NCBI RefSeq assembly: GCF_009708175.1
Contig: NZ_WMBB01000002.1
Span: forward strand, 1 to 64,000
Direction: 5' to 3'
Length of the DNA: 64,000 nucleotides
Source: Nocardia aurantiaca
Lineage (GTDB): Bacteria > Actinomycetota > Actinomycetes > Mycobacteriales > Mycobacteriaceae
Shown here: piece after piece, positions 33,005 to 43,241 of the stretch
Position numbering within the stretch: the first letter of the stretch is position 1
Layout of the letters: every line of letters begins with the position of its first letter
The notes under the pieces: generated by a model
Database searches by the model: none
Seen by the model: only the letters and a program-made list of their open reading frames with translations
What the model was told of the DNA's origin: nothing
Made by a program: the position numbers and the translations under genes

Positions 33005-34054
33005 ATGTCCGCGTCACTCGGGGGTGTGACCGGTGAACAGTCGGTGGCGCGTGCCGATCGACAGTTAAGCCGGCCACCATCCCGAATCAACCAGACATTT
33101 GCTCGAGGCCGCAAGGCTGCGCGAGTGCGATCTTGGCCCGAACGAGTACTCCCGATGCCCCCGGGGCGCGGGTGGCGCAGCAGACCCTGGCGAGACCATG
33201 CGCTCTTCATCGTTCTGGTCGCGCCGAACCTGATCCTGCTGGGGCTGTTCGTCTATCGACCGCTGATCGACAACGTCCGCCTGTCCTTCACCGACTGGAA
33301 CATCTCCGCGACCAGCCTGAACTGGGTCGGCTTCGACAACTACACCGAGTGGTTCGGCCGCGACGACTCCTGGCAGATCGTCGGCAATACCGTGGTGTTC
33401 ACCCTCGCCGCCGTCATCGGCAGCATGGTGCTGGGCCTCGCGCTGGCCCTGCTGCTGGATCGCAAGCTGTTCGGGCGCAATGTGGTTCGCTCCGCCATCT
33501 TCGCGCCGTACGTCATCTCGGGCGCGGCCATCGGCGTGGGCTTCCAGTTCATCTTCGACCCGGGCTTCGGCCTGGTTCCGGATCTGTTGCACCGGCTGGG
33601 AATTCAGTCGCCCGACTTCGCGCAGAACCCGCACTGGGCGCTGTTCATGATCACGGTCACCTACGTCTGGAAGAACCTGGGCTACAGCTTCGTCATCTAT
33701 CTGGCAGCGCTGCAAGGGGTTCGGGCCGACCTGATGGAAGCCGCCGAGATCGACGGCGCGAGCCGCTGGACCACCTTCACCCGGGTGCTGCTGCCGCAGC
33801 TGCGACCCACCACCTTCTTCCTGTCGATCACCGTGCTGCTCAACTCGTTGCAGGTCTTCGACCTCATCAATGTGATGACCCGCGGCGGGCCGGTCGGCAC
33901 CGGCACCACCACCATGATCTATCAGGTCTATCGCGAGTCCTGGGTCAACCAGCGCGCCGGATACGGGGCGGCCGTGGCCACCATCATGTTCCTGGTGCTG
34001 CTCATCGTGACGCTGGTGCAGGTGCGCATCATGGACCGAGGGGACGAGAAGTGA
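33005..34054 (+). CDS. ugpA: ABC importer permease, UgpA/MalF type
   Basis: An inner-membrane permease of 349 residues with six core helices and the EAA loop (MEAAEIDGASRWTTFTRVLLPQLRPT) that contacts the ATPase. The order permease, permease, binding protein, ATPase equals mycobacterial ugpAEBC, the importer of glycerol-3-phosphate or glycerophosphocholine. The ATG at 33005 is chosen because the upstream structured element ends about 20 nt before it, as at its other copy. An ATG at 33155 (MPPGRGWRSRPWRDHALF) would remove 50 polar residues and is the main alternative. The stop overlaps the ugpE start. Confidence 0.85.
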   Translation: MSASLGGVTGEQSVARADRQLSRPPSRINQTFARGRKAARVRSWPERVLPMPPGRGWRSRPWRDHALFIVLVAPNLILLGLFVYRPLIDNVRLSFTDWNISATSLNWVGFDNYTEWFGRDDSWQIVGNTVVFTLAAVIGSMVLGLALALLLDRKLFGRNVVRSAIFAPYVISGAAIGVGFQFIFDPGFGLVPDLLHRLGIQSPDFAQNPHWALFMITVTYVWKNLGYSFVIYLAALQGVRADLMEAAEIDGASRWTTFTRVLLPQLRPTTFFLSITVLLNSLQVFDLINVMTRGGPVGTGTTTMIYQVYRESWVNQRAGYGAAVATIMFLVLLIVTLVQVRIMDRGDEK

Positions 34055-34899
34055 ACCGGCTCCACGCCAATCGGGAACTCTGGGCCAAGGTGTTCGGCTA
34101 CGCCGCCATGCTGTGCGTGCTGATCATCATCGGCGTCCCGCTCTACTACATCCTCACCCGATCGTTCATGGCGCACGCGGAGGTCTACTCCCAGCCGGTG
34201 AAGTACTGGCCGCAGCGCTGGCTGGCCTCGAACTACCGTGACGCCACCACCACGCTGCCGTTCTGGCAGTTCCTGCGGAACTCGATCATCGTCACCAGCA
34301 TCGTGTCGGCGGTGAAGTTCGCACTGGGCGTGCTCAGCGCCTACGGGCTGGTGTTCCTGCGCTTCCCGGGCAAGAACATCCTGTTCCTGGTGATCATCGC
34401 GGCGCTCATGGTGCCCAACCAGATCACCATCATCTCCAACTACGCGCTGGTCGCCCAGCTGGGTTGGCGAAACACCTTCCAAGGCATCATCGTTCCGCTC
34501 TGCGGCGTCGCCTTCGGCACGTTCCTCATGCGCAACCATTTCCTGTCGCTGCCCAGCGAGGTCATCGAGGCCGCGCGCATGGACGGCGCGGGCTGGTGGC
34601 GGCTGCTGACCCGCGTGGTGCTGCCCATGTCCGGGCCGACCATGGTGGCGTTCGCGGTGGTCACGCTGGTGAACGAGTGGAACGAGTACCTGTGGCCGTT
34701 CCTCATGGCCGACGACGCGCGGGTGGCCACCCTGCCGGTCGGCCTGACCCTGCTGCAGAACACCGAGAACCCCAGCGTCACCAACTGGGGTCCGGTCATG
34801 GCCGGGGTCATCTCGACCATGCTCCCCATCCTCGTCGTCTTCTTGGCGCTCCAGCGCCAGATGATCAAGGGCCTCACCTCCGGTGCGGTCAAGGGTTAA
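34051..34899 (+). CDS. ugpE: ABC importer permease, UgpE/MalG type
   Basis: The second permease, 282 residues, six helices. The EAA loop reads VIEAARMDGAGWWRLLTRVVLPMSGPT, and the MalG-type C-terminus follows (NEWNEYLWPFL, LPVGLTLLQNT). The GTG start overlaps the ugpA stop (GTGA). With UgpA it forms the membrane channel. Confidence 0.9.
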   Translation: MNRLHANRELWAKVFGYAAMLCVLIIIGVPLYYILTRSFMAHAEVYSQPVKYWPQRWLASNYRDATTTLPFWQFLRNSIIVTSIVSAVKFALGVLSAYGLVFLRFPGKNILFLVIIAALMVPNQITIISNYALVAQLGWRNTFQGIIVPLCGVAFGTFLMRNHFLSLPSEVIEAARMDGAGWWRLLTRVVLPMSGPTMVAFAVVTLVNEWNEYLWPFLMADDARVATLPVGLTLLQNTENPSVTNWGPVMAGVISTMLPILVVFLALQRQMIKGLTSGAVKG

Positions 34900-34918
34900 G
34901 TCCCAGAAGGAGATTCCT

Positions 34919-36271
34919 GTGTCGGATTCACATAGCCCCGCTCATTTCTCGGCCCGCCGAGGTGGGTTGTCGCGACGCGGGTTCCTCGGCCTCGCCGGCG
35001 CGGCCGCAGGCACGGCGGCGCTGGCCGCGTGCGCCGGTTCCGGCGGCGGAACGCAGGGCGGTGACTCGAAGACCATCACCTTCTGGTCCAACCACCCCGG
35101 CACCTCCAAGGACCAGGAAATCGAGCTCATCAACCGGTTCCAGGCCAAGCGTCCGGACCTGAAGGTCAACCTGGTCGACGCGGGCAAGAACTACGAGGAG
35201 GTCGCGACCAAGTTCAACGCGGCCCTGTCGGGCGGCGAACTGCCGGACGTGGTGATCGTGTCCGACGTGTGGTGGTTCAACTACGCGCTCAACGGCGCCA
35301 TCGAGCCGCTGGACAGCCACTTCTCGGCGGCCGGCGTGAACGTGGGCGACTATGTGGACACCTTCGTCAACGACTACAAGTTCAACGGCAAGACCTGGGC
35401 GCTGCCGTACTCGCGCTCGACGCAGATCTTCTACTACAACAAGGATGTCTGGGCCAAGGCCGGACTGCCCGACCGCACCCCGCAGAGCTGGACCGAGTTC
35501 GACGAGTGGGGGCCGAAGATCCAGAGCGTGGTCGGCGACGGCAAGTGGGCGCACGGCTGGGGTGACGCCAAGAACTACCTGGCGTGGACGTTCCAGGGTC
35601 CGTGCTGGACCTTCGGCGGCGCCTACTCCGACGAGTGGAAGCTGAAGTTCACCGATCCGGCCACCCTCGCCGCGGGCAATTACCTGCGCGACTCCATCAA
35701 TACCAAGAAGTACGCCAGCATCCGGCCGACCTACGCGGTGGATTTCGGCAACGGCATCATCGCCTCGGCCATCGGCTCCACCGGTGACCTGAAGAGCATC
35801 AACACCAATGCCGCGGGCAAGGTGCAGTTCGGCACCGGGTTCCTGCCGCACCCGAACGGGCTGGCGGGCTGCACCACCGGCGGTGCGGGCCTGGCGATTC
35901 CATCACGGATCAGCGACGCCCGGAAGAAGAACGCGCTCGAGTTCATCGAGTTCATCACCAATGCGGCCAATACCTCGTACTTCGCGCAGGCCACCGGCTA
36001 TGTGCCGGTACGCAAGTCCGCGCAGCAGGATCCGGGCATGCAGGACTTCCTGACCAAGAACCCGAACTTCAAGACCGCGATCGACCAGCTGCCGCTGACC
36101 AAGCCGCAGAACTACGCGCGCGTGTTCGTGCCGGGCGGCGACCAGATCATCGGTACCGGTCTCGAGCAGATCGGCCTGCAGAACCGCGACACCGCAGCGG
36201 CTTTCGGCGATATCGCCAACCAGCTGCAGACCATCATCGACCGGCAGATCACGCCCAAACTGCCCAAGTAG
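34919..36271 (+). CDS. ugpB: Tat-exported solute-binding lipoprotein, UgpB type
   Basis: The extracytoplasmic receptor, 450 residues. The GTG at 34919 has an excellent ribosome binding site (AGAAGGAGATT). The signal is twin-arginine (SRRGFLG) and ends with lipobox LAAC, making Cys38 the lipidated residue. The mature part matches UgpB-type proteins (WSNHPGTSKDQEIELINRF, VDAGKNYEEVATKFNAALSGG, LPYSRSTQIFYYNKDVWAKAG). The mycobacterial counterpart binds glycerophosphocholine rather than glycerol-3-phosphate; the sequence alone does not decide which applies here. Confidence 0.9.
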   Translation: MSDSHSPAHFSARRGGLSRRGFLGLAGAAAGTAALAACAGSGGGTQGGDSKTITFWSNHPGTSKDQEIELINRFQAKRPDLKVNLVDAGKNYEEVATKFNAALSGGELPDVVIVSDVWWFNYALNGAIEPLDSHFSAAGVNVGDYVDTFVNDYKFNGKTWALPYSRSTQIFYYNKDVWAKAGLPDRTPQSWTEFDEWGPKIQSVVGDGKWAHGWGDAKNYLAWTFQGPCWTFGGAYSDEWKLKFTDPATLAAGNYLRDSINTKKYASIRPTYAVDFGNGIIASAIGSTGDLKSINTNAAGKVQFGTGFLPHPNGLAGCTTGGAGLAIPSRISDARKKNALEFIEFITNAANTSYFAQATGYVPVRKSAQQDPGMQDFLTKNPNFKTAIDQLPLTKPQNYARVFVPGGDQIIGTGLEQIGLQNRDTAAAFGDIANQLQTIIDRQITPKLPK

Positions 36272-36370
36272 CAATGAACCCTCGCGCTGCCGTCAGGGGC
36301 CGGAGGCGGAAGCTCGCGCAATCCACGCGGGTCCCCGGCAGCGTGAGTATCGGACAAGGAGACCCGCCGC

Positions 36371-37450
<1,080 letters not shown>

Positions 37451-37648
37451 CAAAGGCCGGGCCGCGCACGGGCGAGTTCGGCGGACATGCTGCGAAATGT
37501 CCACCCGCCCAGGGTGATCGACGGCTCCCAGGGCACTGGCGATGAGGAGATCACCCCGCTCCAGGCCACCATCGGCGTGGAGGGCGTGATCATGCTCGAG
37601 CCCGTGGGAGACCTGACCCACACCCGGAATCCGAGTCGACCCTCGCCT

Positions 37649-37680
37649 TCGAGCCCCCGCCCAGCGGGGCAGGGGCTCGA
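37649..37680. terminator. Hairpin terminator between ugpC and the metallopeptidase gene
   Basis: TCGAGCCCC and GGGGCTCGA form a 9-bp outer stem with further GC pairing inside, between convergent genes. The 200 bp before it, between ugpC and this hairpin, hold no credible gene. Confidence 0.7.
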
Positions 37681-37700
37681 GATCCGAGAGCTGGGTACTC

Positions 37701-39683
37701 CTACCAGATCTTCACGCGTTCGGAGGGATCCAGGTAGAGCTCGTCACCAGGCTTCACGTCGAACGCCTCATGGAAGCTGTCCAGGTTGCGGACCACACCG
37801 TTGCAGCGGAACTCCGGCGGCGAGTGCGGGTCGACCGCGAGGCGGCGAATGGCCTCCTCGGTGCGAGCCTTGGTGCGCCACACCTGCGCCCAGCCGAAGA
37901 AGACGCGCTGCAAGCCGGTCAGGTCGTCGAGGACGGGGGAGTCCCGACCCTCCATGGCGATCTTGTACGCCTCCAAGGCAATGGACAGGCCACCCAGGTC
38001 ACCGATGTTCTCGCCGATGGTGAACTCACCGTTGACCTTGTGGTCGTCCGAAAGATCCTTGGGGGAGAACTGGTTGTACTGGGCGATCAACGCCTTGGTC
38101 CGCTTACCGAATTCGGCGCGGTCCGCCTCGGTCCACCAATCGACCATATTGCCGTCGCCATCGTACTTGGAGCCTTGATCGTCGAAGCCGTGGCCGATCT
38201 CATGCCCGATGACCGCGCCGATACCGCCATAGTTGGCGGCGTCGTCGGCGTTCATGTCGAAGAACGGGGGCTGCAGGATGGCCGCCGGGAAGACGATCTC
38301 GTTCATGCCCGGGTTGTAGTAGGCGTTCACCGTCTGCGGGGTCATGAACCATTCGCCGCGATCCACCGGGCCGCCCAGCTTGTTCAGGTCACGGTCGTGC
38401 TCGGCGGCATAACCGCTGCGGTAGTTGCCCACCACATCGGCGGGATCCACGACGACGGCGGAGTAGTCGCGCCACTGGTCCGGGTAGCCGATCTTGGGGG
38501 TGAACTTCTCCAGCTTGGCCAGCGCGGCCTGCCGGGTGTCCGCGCCCATCCATTCCAGCCGGGAGATATTGCGGCGGTAAGCCTCCTGGAGGTTCTCCAC
38601 CAGCTCGACCATGCGAGCCTTGGCCTCCGGCGGGAAGTGCCGTGCCACATAGAGTTTGCCGACCGCCTCGCCCAGCAGATCCTGCACCAGGGAGACGCCG
38701 CGCTTCCAGCGCTCACGATTTTCCTGCGCGCCGGTCAGGGTGCGACCGTAGAAGTCGAAATTGGCCTCGACCAGATCCGCGGTCAGGTAGGGGGCGCGCG
38801 CCTTCAGCACTCGCCAGGCCGCCCACGCCTTCCAGTCGTCCAGTGATTCCGCGGCCCAGACCTGGGCGAAGGTGCGCACGAAATCGGGCTGGCGCACCAC
38901 CAATTCCGCGAACAGCTCCGGACCCGAGCGATCCACCCCGGCGGCCAGCGCGGAAGTCCAGGCGGTCCAGTCGAATTCCGGGTTCTCGGCGGCCAGGGCA
39001 TCGAAAGTGGTGAGGTTGTAGCTCAATTCGGCGTCGCGGCGACGCACCACATCCCAGTGGCCCGCGGCCAGCTTCGCCTCCAGGTCGAAAACCTTTCGGG
39101 CGTCGTAGTCCAGGCCCGCCAGCTCGAACATGCGGCGGAGGTGAGCCACGTACTTCTCGCGGATCTCCGCGTATTCGTCCTTGTGGTAGTAGGACTCGTC
39201 CGGCAGGCCGATGCCGGACTGGGTGGCGTGCACCAGGTAGCGGGCGGAGTTCTTGTCATCGGTGTCGACGTAGAAGGCCAGCGCGCCGCCGACGCCGGTG
39301 CGCTGCAGGCTGCCGATGAGCGCGGCGAAGTCCGAACGGTCGGACACGCCGGCCACGGCGGCCAGCTCCTCGGCGATCGGGGTCAGGCCCGCGGCCTCGA
39401 TGACCTCGGCGGCCATGAAGCTGTTGTAGAGATCGCCGATCTTGCGCTCTTCACTGCCGGGCGCGGCAGCGGCGGCCGAGGCGTCCTGGATGAGGCGTTG
39501 CACATCCAGCTCGGCCTGGTCGTAGAGCTTGCGGAAGGCTCCGTCCACCGCCCGGTCGGCCGGTATCTCGTAACTCTCCAGCCATTTGCCGTTGACGTGC
39601 GCGAAGAGGTCGTCCTGCACCCGCACGTCCGCGTCACGGAAGGACAGGTCGATACCGGAAGGAGGCGTCAGCTGCGAAGTCAC
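37701..39683 (-). CDS. pepO: M13-family zinc metallopeptidase (PepO/Zmp1 type)
   Basis: A 660-residue neprilysin-like endopeptidase. The zinc motif HEIGH has ligands at H494 and H498 with catalytic E495. The third ligand is E558 in GENIGDLGG, and the substrate-binding NAYYNP is also present. A GTG at 39683 gives the standard start just before the domain (TSQLTPPSGIDLSF); a longer frame upstream is low-complexity. No signal peptide is visible. The length equals mycobacterial Zmp1, which processes peptides outside the cell and affects the host inflammasome. A similar role here is only possible, not shown. Confidence 0.92.
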   Translation of the reverse strand: MTSQLTPPSGIDLSFRDADVRVQDDLFAHVNGKWLESYEIPADRAVDGAFRKLYDQAELDVQRLIQDASAAAAAPGSEERKIGDLYNSFMAAEVIEAAGLTPIAEELAAVAGVSDRSDFAALIGSLQRTGVGGALAFYVDTDDKNSARYLVHATQSGIGLPDESYYHKDEYAEIREKYVAHLRRMFELAGLDYDARKVFDLEAKLAAGHWDVVRRRDAELSYNLTTFDALAAENPEFDWTAWTSALAAGVDRSGPELFAELVVRQPDFVRTFAQVWAAESLDDWKAWAAWRVLKARAPYLTADLVEANFDFYGRTLTGAQENRERWKRGVSLVQDLLGEAVGKLYVARHFPPEAKARMVELVENLQEAYRRNISRLEWMGADTRQAALAKLEKFTPKIGYPDQWRDYSAVVVDPADVVGNYRSGYAAEHDRDLNKLGGPVDRGEWFMTPQTVNAYYNPGMNEIVFPAAILQPPFFDMNADDAANYGGIGAVIGHEIGHGFDDQGSKYDGDGNMVDWWTEADRAEFGKRTKALIAQYNQFSPKDLSDDHKVNGEFTIGENIGDLGGLSIALEAYKIAMEGRDSPVLDDLTGLQRVFFGWAQVWRTKARTEEAIRRLAVDPHSPPEFRCNGVVRNLDSFHEAFDVKPGDELYLDPSERVKIW

Positions 39684-39733
39684 GGTGTCTATCTTGCCCT
39701 GTCCAATTTGCCCTACGCTTCGCTCCGGGCGGA

Positions 39734-39811
39734 TTCGCGACCCCGAAGTCTCAATTCTTCCCTCCCTCCGCTCCTCCGCTCCACTCAGTCCAGAATTGAG
39801 ACGGCCGCGAA
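39734..39811. repeat. Long nested inverted repeat
   Basis: GTCTCAATTCT (39748-39758) and AGAATTGAGAC (39792-39802) are perfect 11-bp complements around a 33-bp pyrimidine-rich loop. Outside them TTCGCG (39734-39739) faces CGCGAA (39806-39811). It lies between the metallopeptidase start and the end of the DUF397 gene, so it could be a terminator for the latter or a binding region for the former. Confidence 0.6.
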
Positions 39812-39865
39812 CCATCGAGGCGCGGCCCGATCCAGCCGACGTCTTGCAGTGGACCTACCTGCGGG

Positions 39866-40270
39866 TCAGGCCGGCAGGGGGATTCTGTCGAACTCGCCAT
39901 CCCGGGCCCCGGCGACGAAGGCCCGCCATTCGCCGGGGGTGTAGATCAAGGTGGTGTGGCCGTGCCGGAGGGTGGTGCGGCCGTCCGCACCGGTCTCCGC
40001 GATGAGCGGGGTGCGCTCGGCGAGGCGGCCCCGCACCACGGCCAGGAATGTCATCCATTCGGCCGCGGCGACGGTGATGATGGGCTCGTCTTCGAGGCGG
40101 TGTTCCGGATCGCGCCGGTACTTGCTGTCGCGGATGAGCACCACATCACCGTCGAATCGCACCTCCACGCACTGATTTCCGTTATTGGTACGAGACGACG
40201 TGAACCAGCCGGTGGATTCCGGCTGATACTTCGCGGCGGTAAGCATGGGCAGCATTTTACCGTTACGCAT
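39866..40270 (-). CDS. DUF397-domain protein (tandem copy)
   Basis: A 134-residue protein with a full DUF397 module (GWFTSSRTNNGNQCVEVRF, VLIRDSKYRRDP, then an alpha-helix). A second, shorter module follows, ending TTLIYTPGEWRAFVAGARDGEFD. Most DUF397 proteins have one module of about 60 residues, so this is a duplicated form. It starts 8 bp after the XRE gene stop. DUF397 proteins are partners of DUF5753-type XRE regulators in antibiotic-producing actinobacteria and behave like an antitoxin or anti-regulator pair (family knowledge). Confidence 0.85.
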   Translation of the reverse strand: MRNGKMLPMLTAAKYQPESTGWFTSSRTNNGNQCVEVRFDGDVVLIRDSKYRRDPEHRLEDEPIITVAAAEWMTFLAVVRGRLAERTPLIAETGADGRTTLRHGHTTLIYTPGEWRAFVAGARDGEFDRIPLPA

Positions 40271-40277
40271 GCGTCTC

Positions 40278-41129
40278 CTACCCTTGCGAATAGCGTGTGA
40301 TGAGCTCCAAAGATTCTGCGCGACCGAGGGATTGGTCGAGAGCACGCAGAAATGCGAACCGCAGATCGCGAGTCTGTCCCGAATCCTCCACCGCCCCACC
40401 GAAAACCGCGCTCTCCACCCAGGTGAAGGTGGGAAGATTTTCGGAAGCGAAATCGAGCAGATGAAAACTCGATCCGCCCAGCAGTGCGCCACGGGTCGCG
40501 GTGAACGGAATCACCCGTACCGAAATGGAATCCAGCTCGTCCAGCAGTCTTGCCAGATGCTCCAGCTGCCCGCGCAATACCTTCGGGCCGCCGATCTGCT
40601 GCAGCAGCGCGGCCTCGCCGATCACCGCGGTGAGTTCCACCCGGTCGTCGCCGCGCAGCCGCTCCTGCCGCTTCAGCCGCACCGCCACCAGCTGCTCCAC
40701 CTGCACCGGGCGGATCATGACGTCGGCGCTGATGAGCGCCCGCGCGTAGTCCTCGGTCTGCAAGAGGCCGGGCACCACCAGGCTGTCGTAGCTGCGAATG
40801 CTCTCCGCGCCCAGCTCCATGCCGTAATACCGTTGCAGCTCCGGCCCGATCAGCGCCGAGGACCGGGACCACCAGCCGCGCTCCTTGCTCAACGCCAGCA
40901 GCGCCAACAGCTCCTCGCGTTCCTCGTCCTCCACCTCGAGCAGCTCCAGCACGGGGCCGATGGTGTTGGTGGTGAGGACCCGCCGGCCCTTCTCCACGTG
41001 CGACCAGTTTGCTGGGGTGAGGCCGACGCGCTTGGCGAAGGTCGCGGAATCGAAGCCGCGCTGCTCGCGCAGTTCACGCAGCCGCAGGACCAGCTCCCAC
41101 CGGGCGACCGTGGGCGAGACGGGTGCCAT
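40278..41129 (-). CDS. XRE-family regulator with DUF5753 domain
   Basis: A 283-residue regulator. The N-terminal HTH (LRLRELREQRGFDSATFAKRVGLTPANWSHVEKGRR) is followed by the DUF5753 effector domain (VVPGLLQTEDYARALI, LLQQIGGPKVLRGQLEHL). It is co-transcribed with the DUF397 gene. The 90-bp region shared with the divergent gene at 41220 contains a TGAC/GTCA repeat that may be its operator. Confidence 0.9.
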   Translation of the reverse strand: MAPVSPTVARWELVLRLRELREQRGFDSATFAKRVGLTPANWSHVEKGRRVLTTNTIGPVLELLEVEDEEREELLALLALSKERGWWSRSSALIGPELQRYYGMELGAESIRSYDSLVVPGLLQTEDYARALISADVMIRPVQVEQLVAVRLKRQERLRGDDRVELTAVIGEAALLQQIGGPKVLRGQLEHLARLLDELDSISVRVIPFTATRGALLGGSSFHLLDFASENLPTFTWVESAVFGGAVEDSGQTRDLRFAFLRALDQSLGRAESLELITRYSQG

Positions 41130-41165
41130 GTCCAGTGATGCTACGCCGCGGAACTCGCTGGCGTG

Positions 41166-41200
41166 TGACTATTGTCATACCGATTGCCTACACTTAAGGT
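41166..41200 (+). promoter_or_regulatory. Predicted promoter with overlapping inverted repeat
   Basis: TTGTCA (41172-41177) and TAAGGT (41195-41200) are 17 bp apart. The -35 is overlapped by TGAC-TATT-GTCA (41166-41177). It would drive the gene at 41220 and could be bound by the divergent XRE regulator. Confidence 0.55.
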
Positions 41201-41219
41201 CGGTAGCAGGAGGTTCGCC

Positions 41220-41693
41220 ATGAGCGTGCTGGACCCGTCCTCGTATACCGCCACCCAGGAAGCGCTGGCCCGGTGCCGGCGCTATCGCAAGGATCACGGC
41301 CTCTATGGCGTGGTGGACTCGGCACTGGGCCGAATCATGTTGGAGGTCGGGGCTGTCGGGGCCGTGACCATGCCCGCCAACCTCGGGCAGCGGGTTCGCG
41401 ACCGCCTGATGGCCCGGCACCGCTGCGGGCCCATCATCGCCCACCCGCGCTCCGGCCGCTGGACCTTCCTGACCGGCCCCACCGACGACTCGTACCACGA
41501 CACGGCCTTGTTCTCGGACCTTTTCCGCGATTGCGTGTCCGTAGCGCTGCCGGGCAGCAATATCGTGCTGCCGTCGCCGTCGGACGAACACAGTGCCTAT
41601 CGCGCGTGGACTCACCCGCCGGAAGGGGACTATCGCCCCGAACTGGCGGAGGTGCTGGCCGCCACGCGCGAGTGCCACCCGGTCAGCGGGTAG
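41220..41693 (+). CDS. Unassigned small protein divergent from the XRE/DUF397 pair
   Basis: A 157-residue cytoplasmic protein. Its N-terminus (VLDPSSYTATQEALARCRRYRKDHGL) is helical. The middle contains GPIIAHPRSGRWTFLTGPTD and the end PSPSDEHSAYRAWTHPPE. These segments resemble a trimmed bifunctional primase/polymerase-like or regulatory fold found next to XRE genes in Nocardia, but I cannot assign it. The ATG at 41220 has a strong AGGAGG. Its last 11 bp overlap the convergent DUF4190 gene. Confidence 0.75.
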   Translation: MSVLDPSSYTATQEALARCRRYRKDHGLYGVVDSALGRIMLEVGAVGAVTMPANLGQRVRDRLMARHRCGPIIAHPRSGRWTFLTGPTDDSYHDTALFSDLFRDCVSVALPGSNIVLPSPSDEHSAYRAWTHPPEGDYRPELAEVLAATRECHPVSG

Positions 41694-42177
41694 GCGCGGG
41701 CGTCAGGGTGACGCTGAACTTGTCCTCGAGTCGCTTGTTGAATTGCTCTTGGCACTGCTGGATCTTGGACTGATCGTTGCCGGCCTTGTTGACGCAGTCG
41801 ATGAGGTCGGTGCCGCCGGTGTCCTTGAAGACGATCCAGACGAACAGGCCGATCAGACAGCCGCCGATCAGTCCGATGCCGCCCATGATCGCACCGGCCA
41901 GCGCCATGCCGAAGCCACCGGAGGCGCCGCGACGGGCCTTCACCACGGCGATCACGCCGAGGATGATCGCGATGACGCCGCACAGCACGCCGACGACGGT
42001 CAGCAGCACGGTCCAGAACGTGAGCATGCCCAGAATGCCGAACACCAGGGCGGTGATGGCCATGCCCTTGCCCTGCGGCGACTCCTGCCAGTACTGCGGT
42101 CCACTGGGCGGCGGATAATTTCCGGGCGCGGGCGACGGGTACTGGCCGAACTGCCCCGGCGGCGGGTACTGGCTCAT
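41683..42177 (-). CDS. DUF4190-type small membrane protein
   Basis: A 164-residue protein. The Pro/Tyr/Gln-rich N-terminus (residues 1-35) is followed by two membrane hairpin segments (MAITALVFGILGMLTFWTVLL... and GFGMALAGAIMGGIGLIGGCL), as in DUF4190. A short soluble C-terminal tail with two cysteines (DCVNKAG, IQQCQEQF) follows. The function is unknown. It overlaps the convergent neighbour by 11 bp and lies 10 bp after the pirin gene, likely in one transcript. Confidence 0.82.
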   Translation of the reverse strand: MSQYPPPGQFGQYPSPAPGNYPPPSGPQYWQESPQGKGMAITALVFGILGMLTFWTVLLTVVGVLCGVIAIILGVIAVVKARRGASGGFGMALAGAIMGGIGLIGGCLIGLFVWIVFKDTGGTDLIDCVNKAGNDQSKIQQCQEQFNKRLEDKFSVTLTPAPTR

Positions 42178-42186
42178 GGGTCGATG

Positions 42187-42960
42187 CTATTGCCCGCCCA
42201 GCCGGGCATGCATCTCCCACACCAGAATCTCCGACGGCGCGTTGGCGGTGACACGCTGACCGCCACTGCGCGCCAGACGCACCGCGTCACCCTCGTACAG
42301 GGTGCCCGCGCCCTCCATCTCCACCTCGCCGCGCGCGACGAAGACATGCAGGTAGGGCGCTTCGGGCAGACGGATCTCGGCGGCCTCGCCGGGCATCCGG
42401 GCCACGTGCAGGGCGGAGTGACTGCTGGCGATGGCGATGGCGGTGCGATCGCGGTAGCGGGGCAGGCCCGAGGCCACGGTGACCAGGCCGCCGGTGGCCA
42501 GCTCGTCGTCGACCTCCAATTGCTGGTAGCCGGGGGTCAGCCCGGATTCATCGGGCACCACCCACATCTGGACGAAATGCACCGGTTCCTGGTGTTCGGG
42601 CGCATTGCTGATCCGCCAGGAATCGTTCTTCTCCGAATGCAGGATGCCGGTGCCCGCGCTCATGCGCTGGGCCAGGCCGGGATAGATGACGCCGCTGTGC
42701 CCCAGGGAATCCTGGTGCACCAGGCTGCCGCTGAGCACCCAGGTGACGATCTCCATGTCCCGGTGCGGATGCGTCTCGAAACCCTCGCCGGGCAGGACGA
42801 TGTCCTCGTTGTTCACCAGCAGCAGGCCGTGATGGGTGTTGTCGGGGTCGTAGTGTTCCCCGAACGAGAACGAATGCTTCGAATCCAGCCACGACACACG
42901 GGTTTTCATGCGGTCGCCGCCACGATGGATATCGATGTGTGGTGTCGTGAGGGTGGACAC
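42187..42960 (-). CDS. Pirin-family protein (bicupin)
   Basis: A 257-residue cupin protein. The metal motif is THPHRDMEIVTWVLSGSLVHQDS, with further ligands in SAGTGILHSEKN. The N-terminal WLDSKHSFSFGEHYDPDN is the pirin hallmark. Bacterial pirins have quercetin 2,3-dioxygenase activity or modulate redox and pyruvate metabolism. The GTG at 42960 is preceded by GAGAGGAG, better than a later ATG in the same frame. Confidence 0.9.
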   Translation of the reverse strand: MSTLTTPHIDIHRGGDRMKTRVSWLDSKHSFSFGEHYDPDNTHHGLLLVNNEDIVLPGEGFETHPHRDMEIVTWVLSGSLVHQDSLGHSGVIYPGLAQRMSAGTGILHSEKNDSWRISNAPEHQEPVHFVQMWVVPDESGLTPGYQQLEVDDELATGGLVTVASGLPRYRDRTAIAIASSHSALHVARMPGEAAEIRLPEAPYLHVFVARGEVEMEGAGTLYEGDAVRLARSGGQRVTANAPSEILVWEMHARLGGQ

Positions 42961-43241
42961 CGCCGTACTCCTCTCACCGGCGAGCACCGATCGGATTCCA
43001 GGGTAGGGGCCGATACGGCGGCCCAACCTGAATTCCGGGTTAAATTCTAGCGTGAGAGCAGCGCTGCCCTGCACGCCGCCGACCAGGTACTACGCTCTCG
43101 GCAATCGGTGCGGGCAAATGCCCGGCGACTGCCCCTGGGCGATGACGCCGAACGCCGGAACGCCGGAACGCCCGCCAGCGGGTTTCGGTGGGCGACCGTA
43201 TCATGATGTGCCGCAAGCGAAACGGGAGGGAGAGCAGGGGG

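Noticed and set aside
37487..37640. Possible small gene after ugpC (MLRNVHPPRVIDGSQGTG...)
   Set aside because: There is no ribosome binding site or family likeness, and the frame runs through the terminator hairpin into antisense of the metallopeptidase gene.
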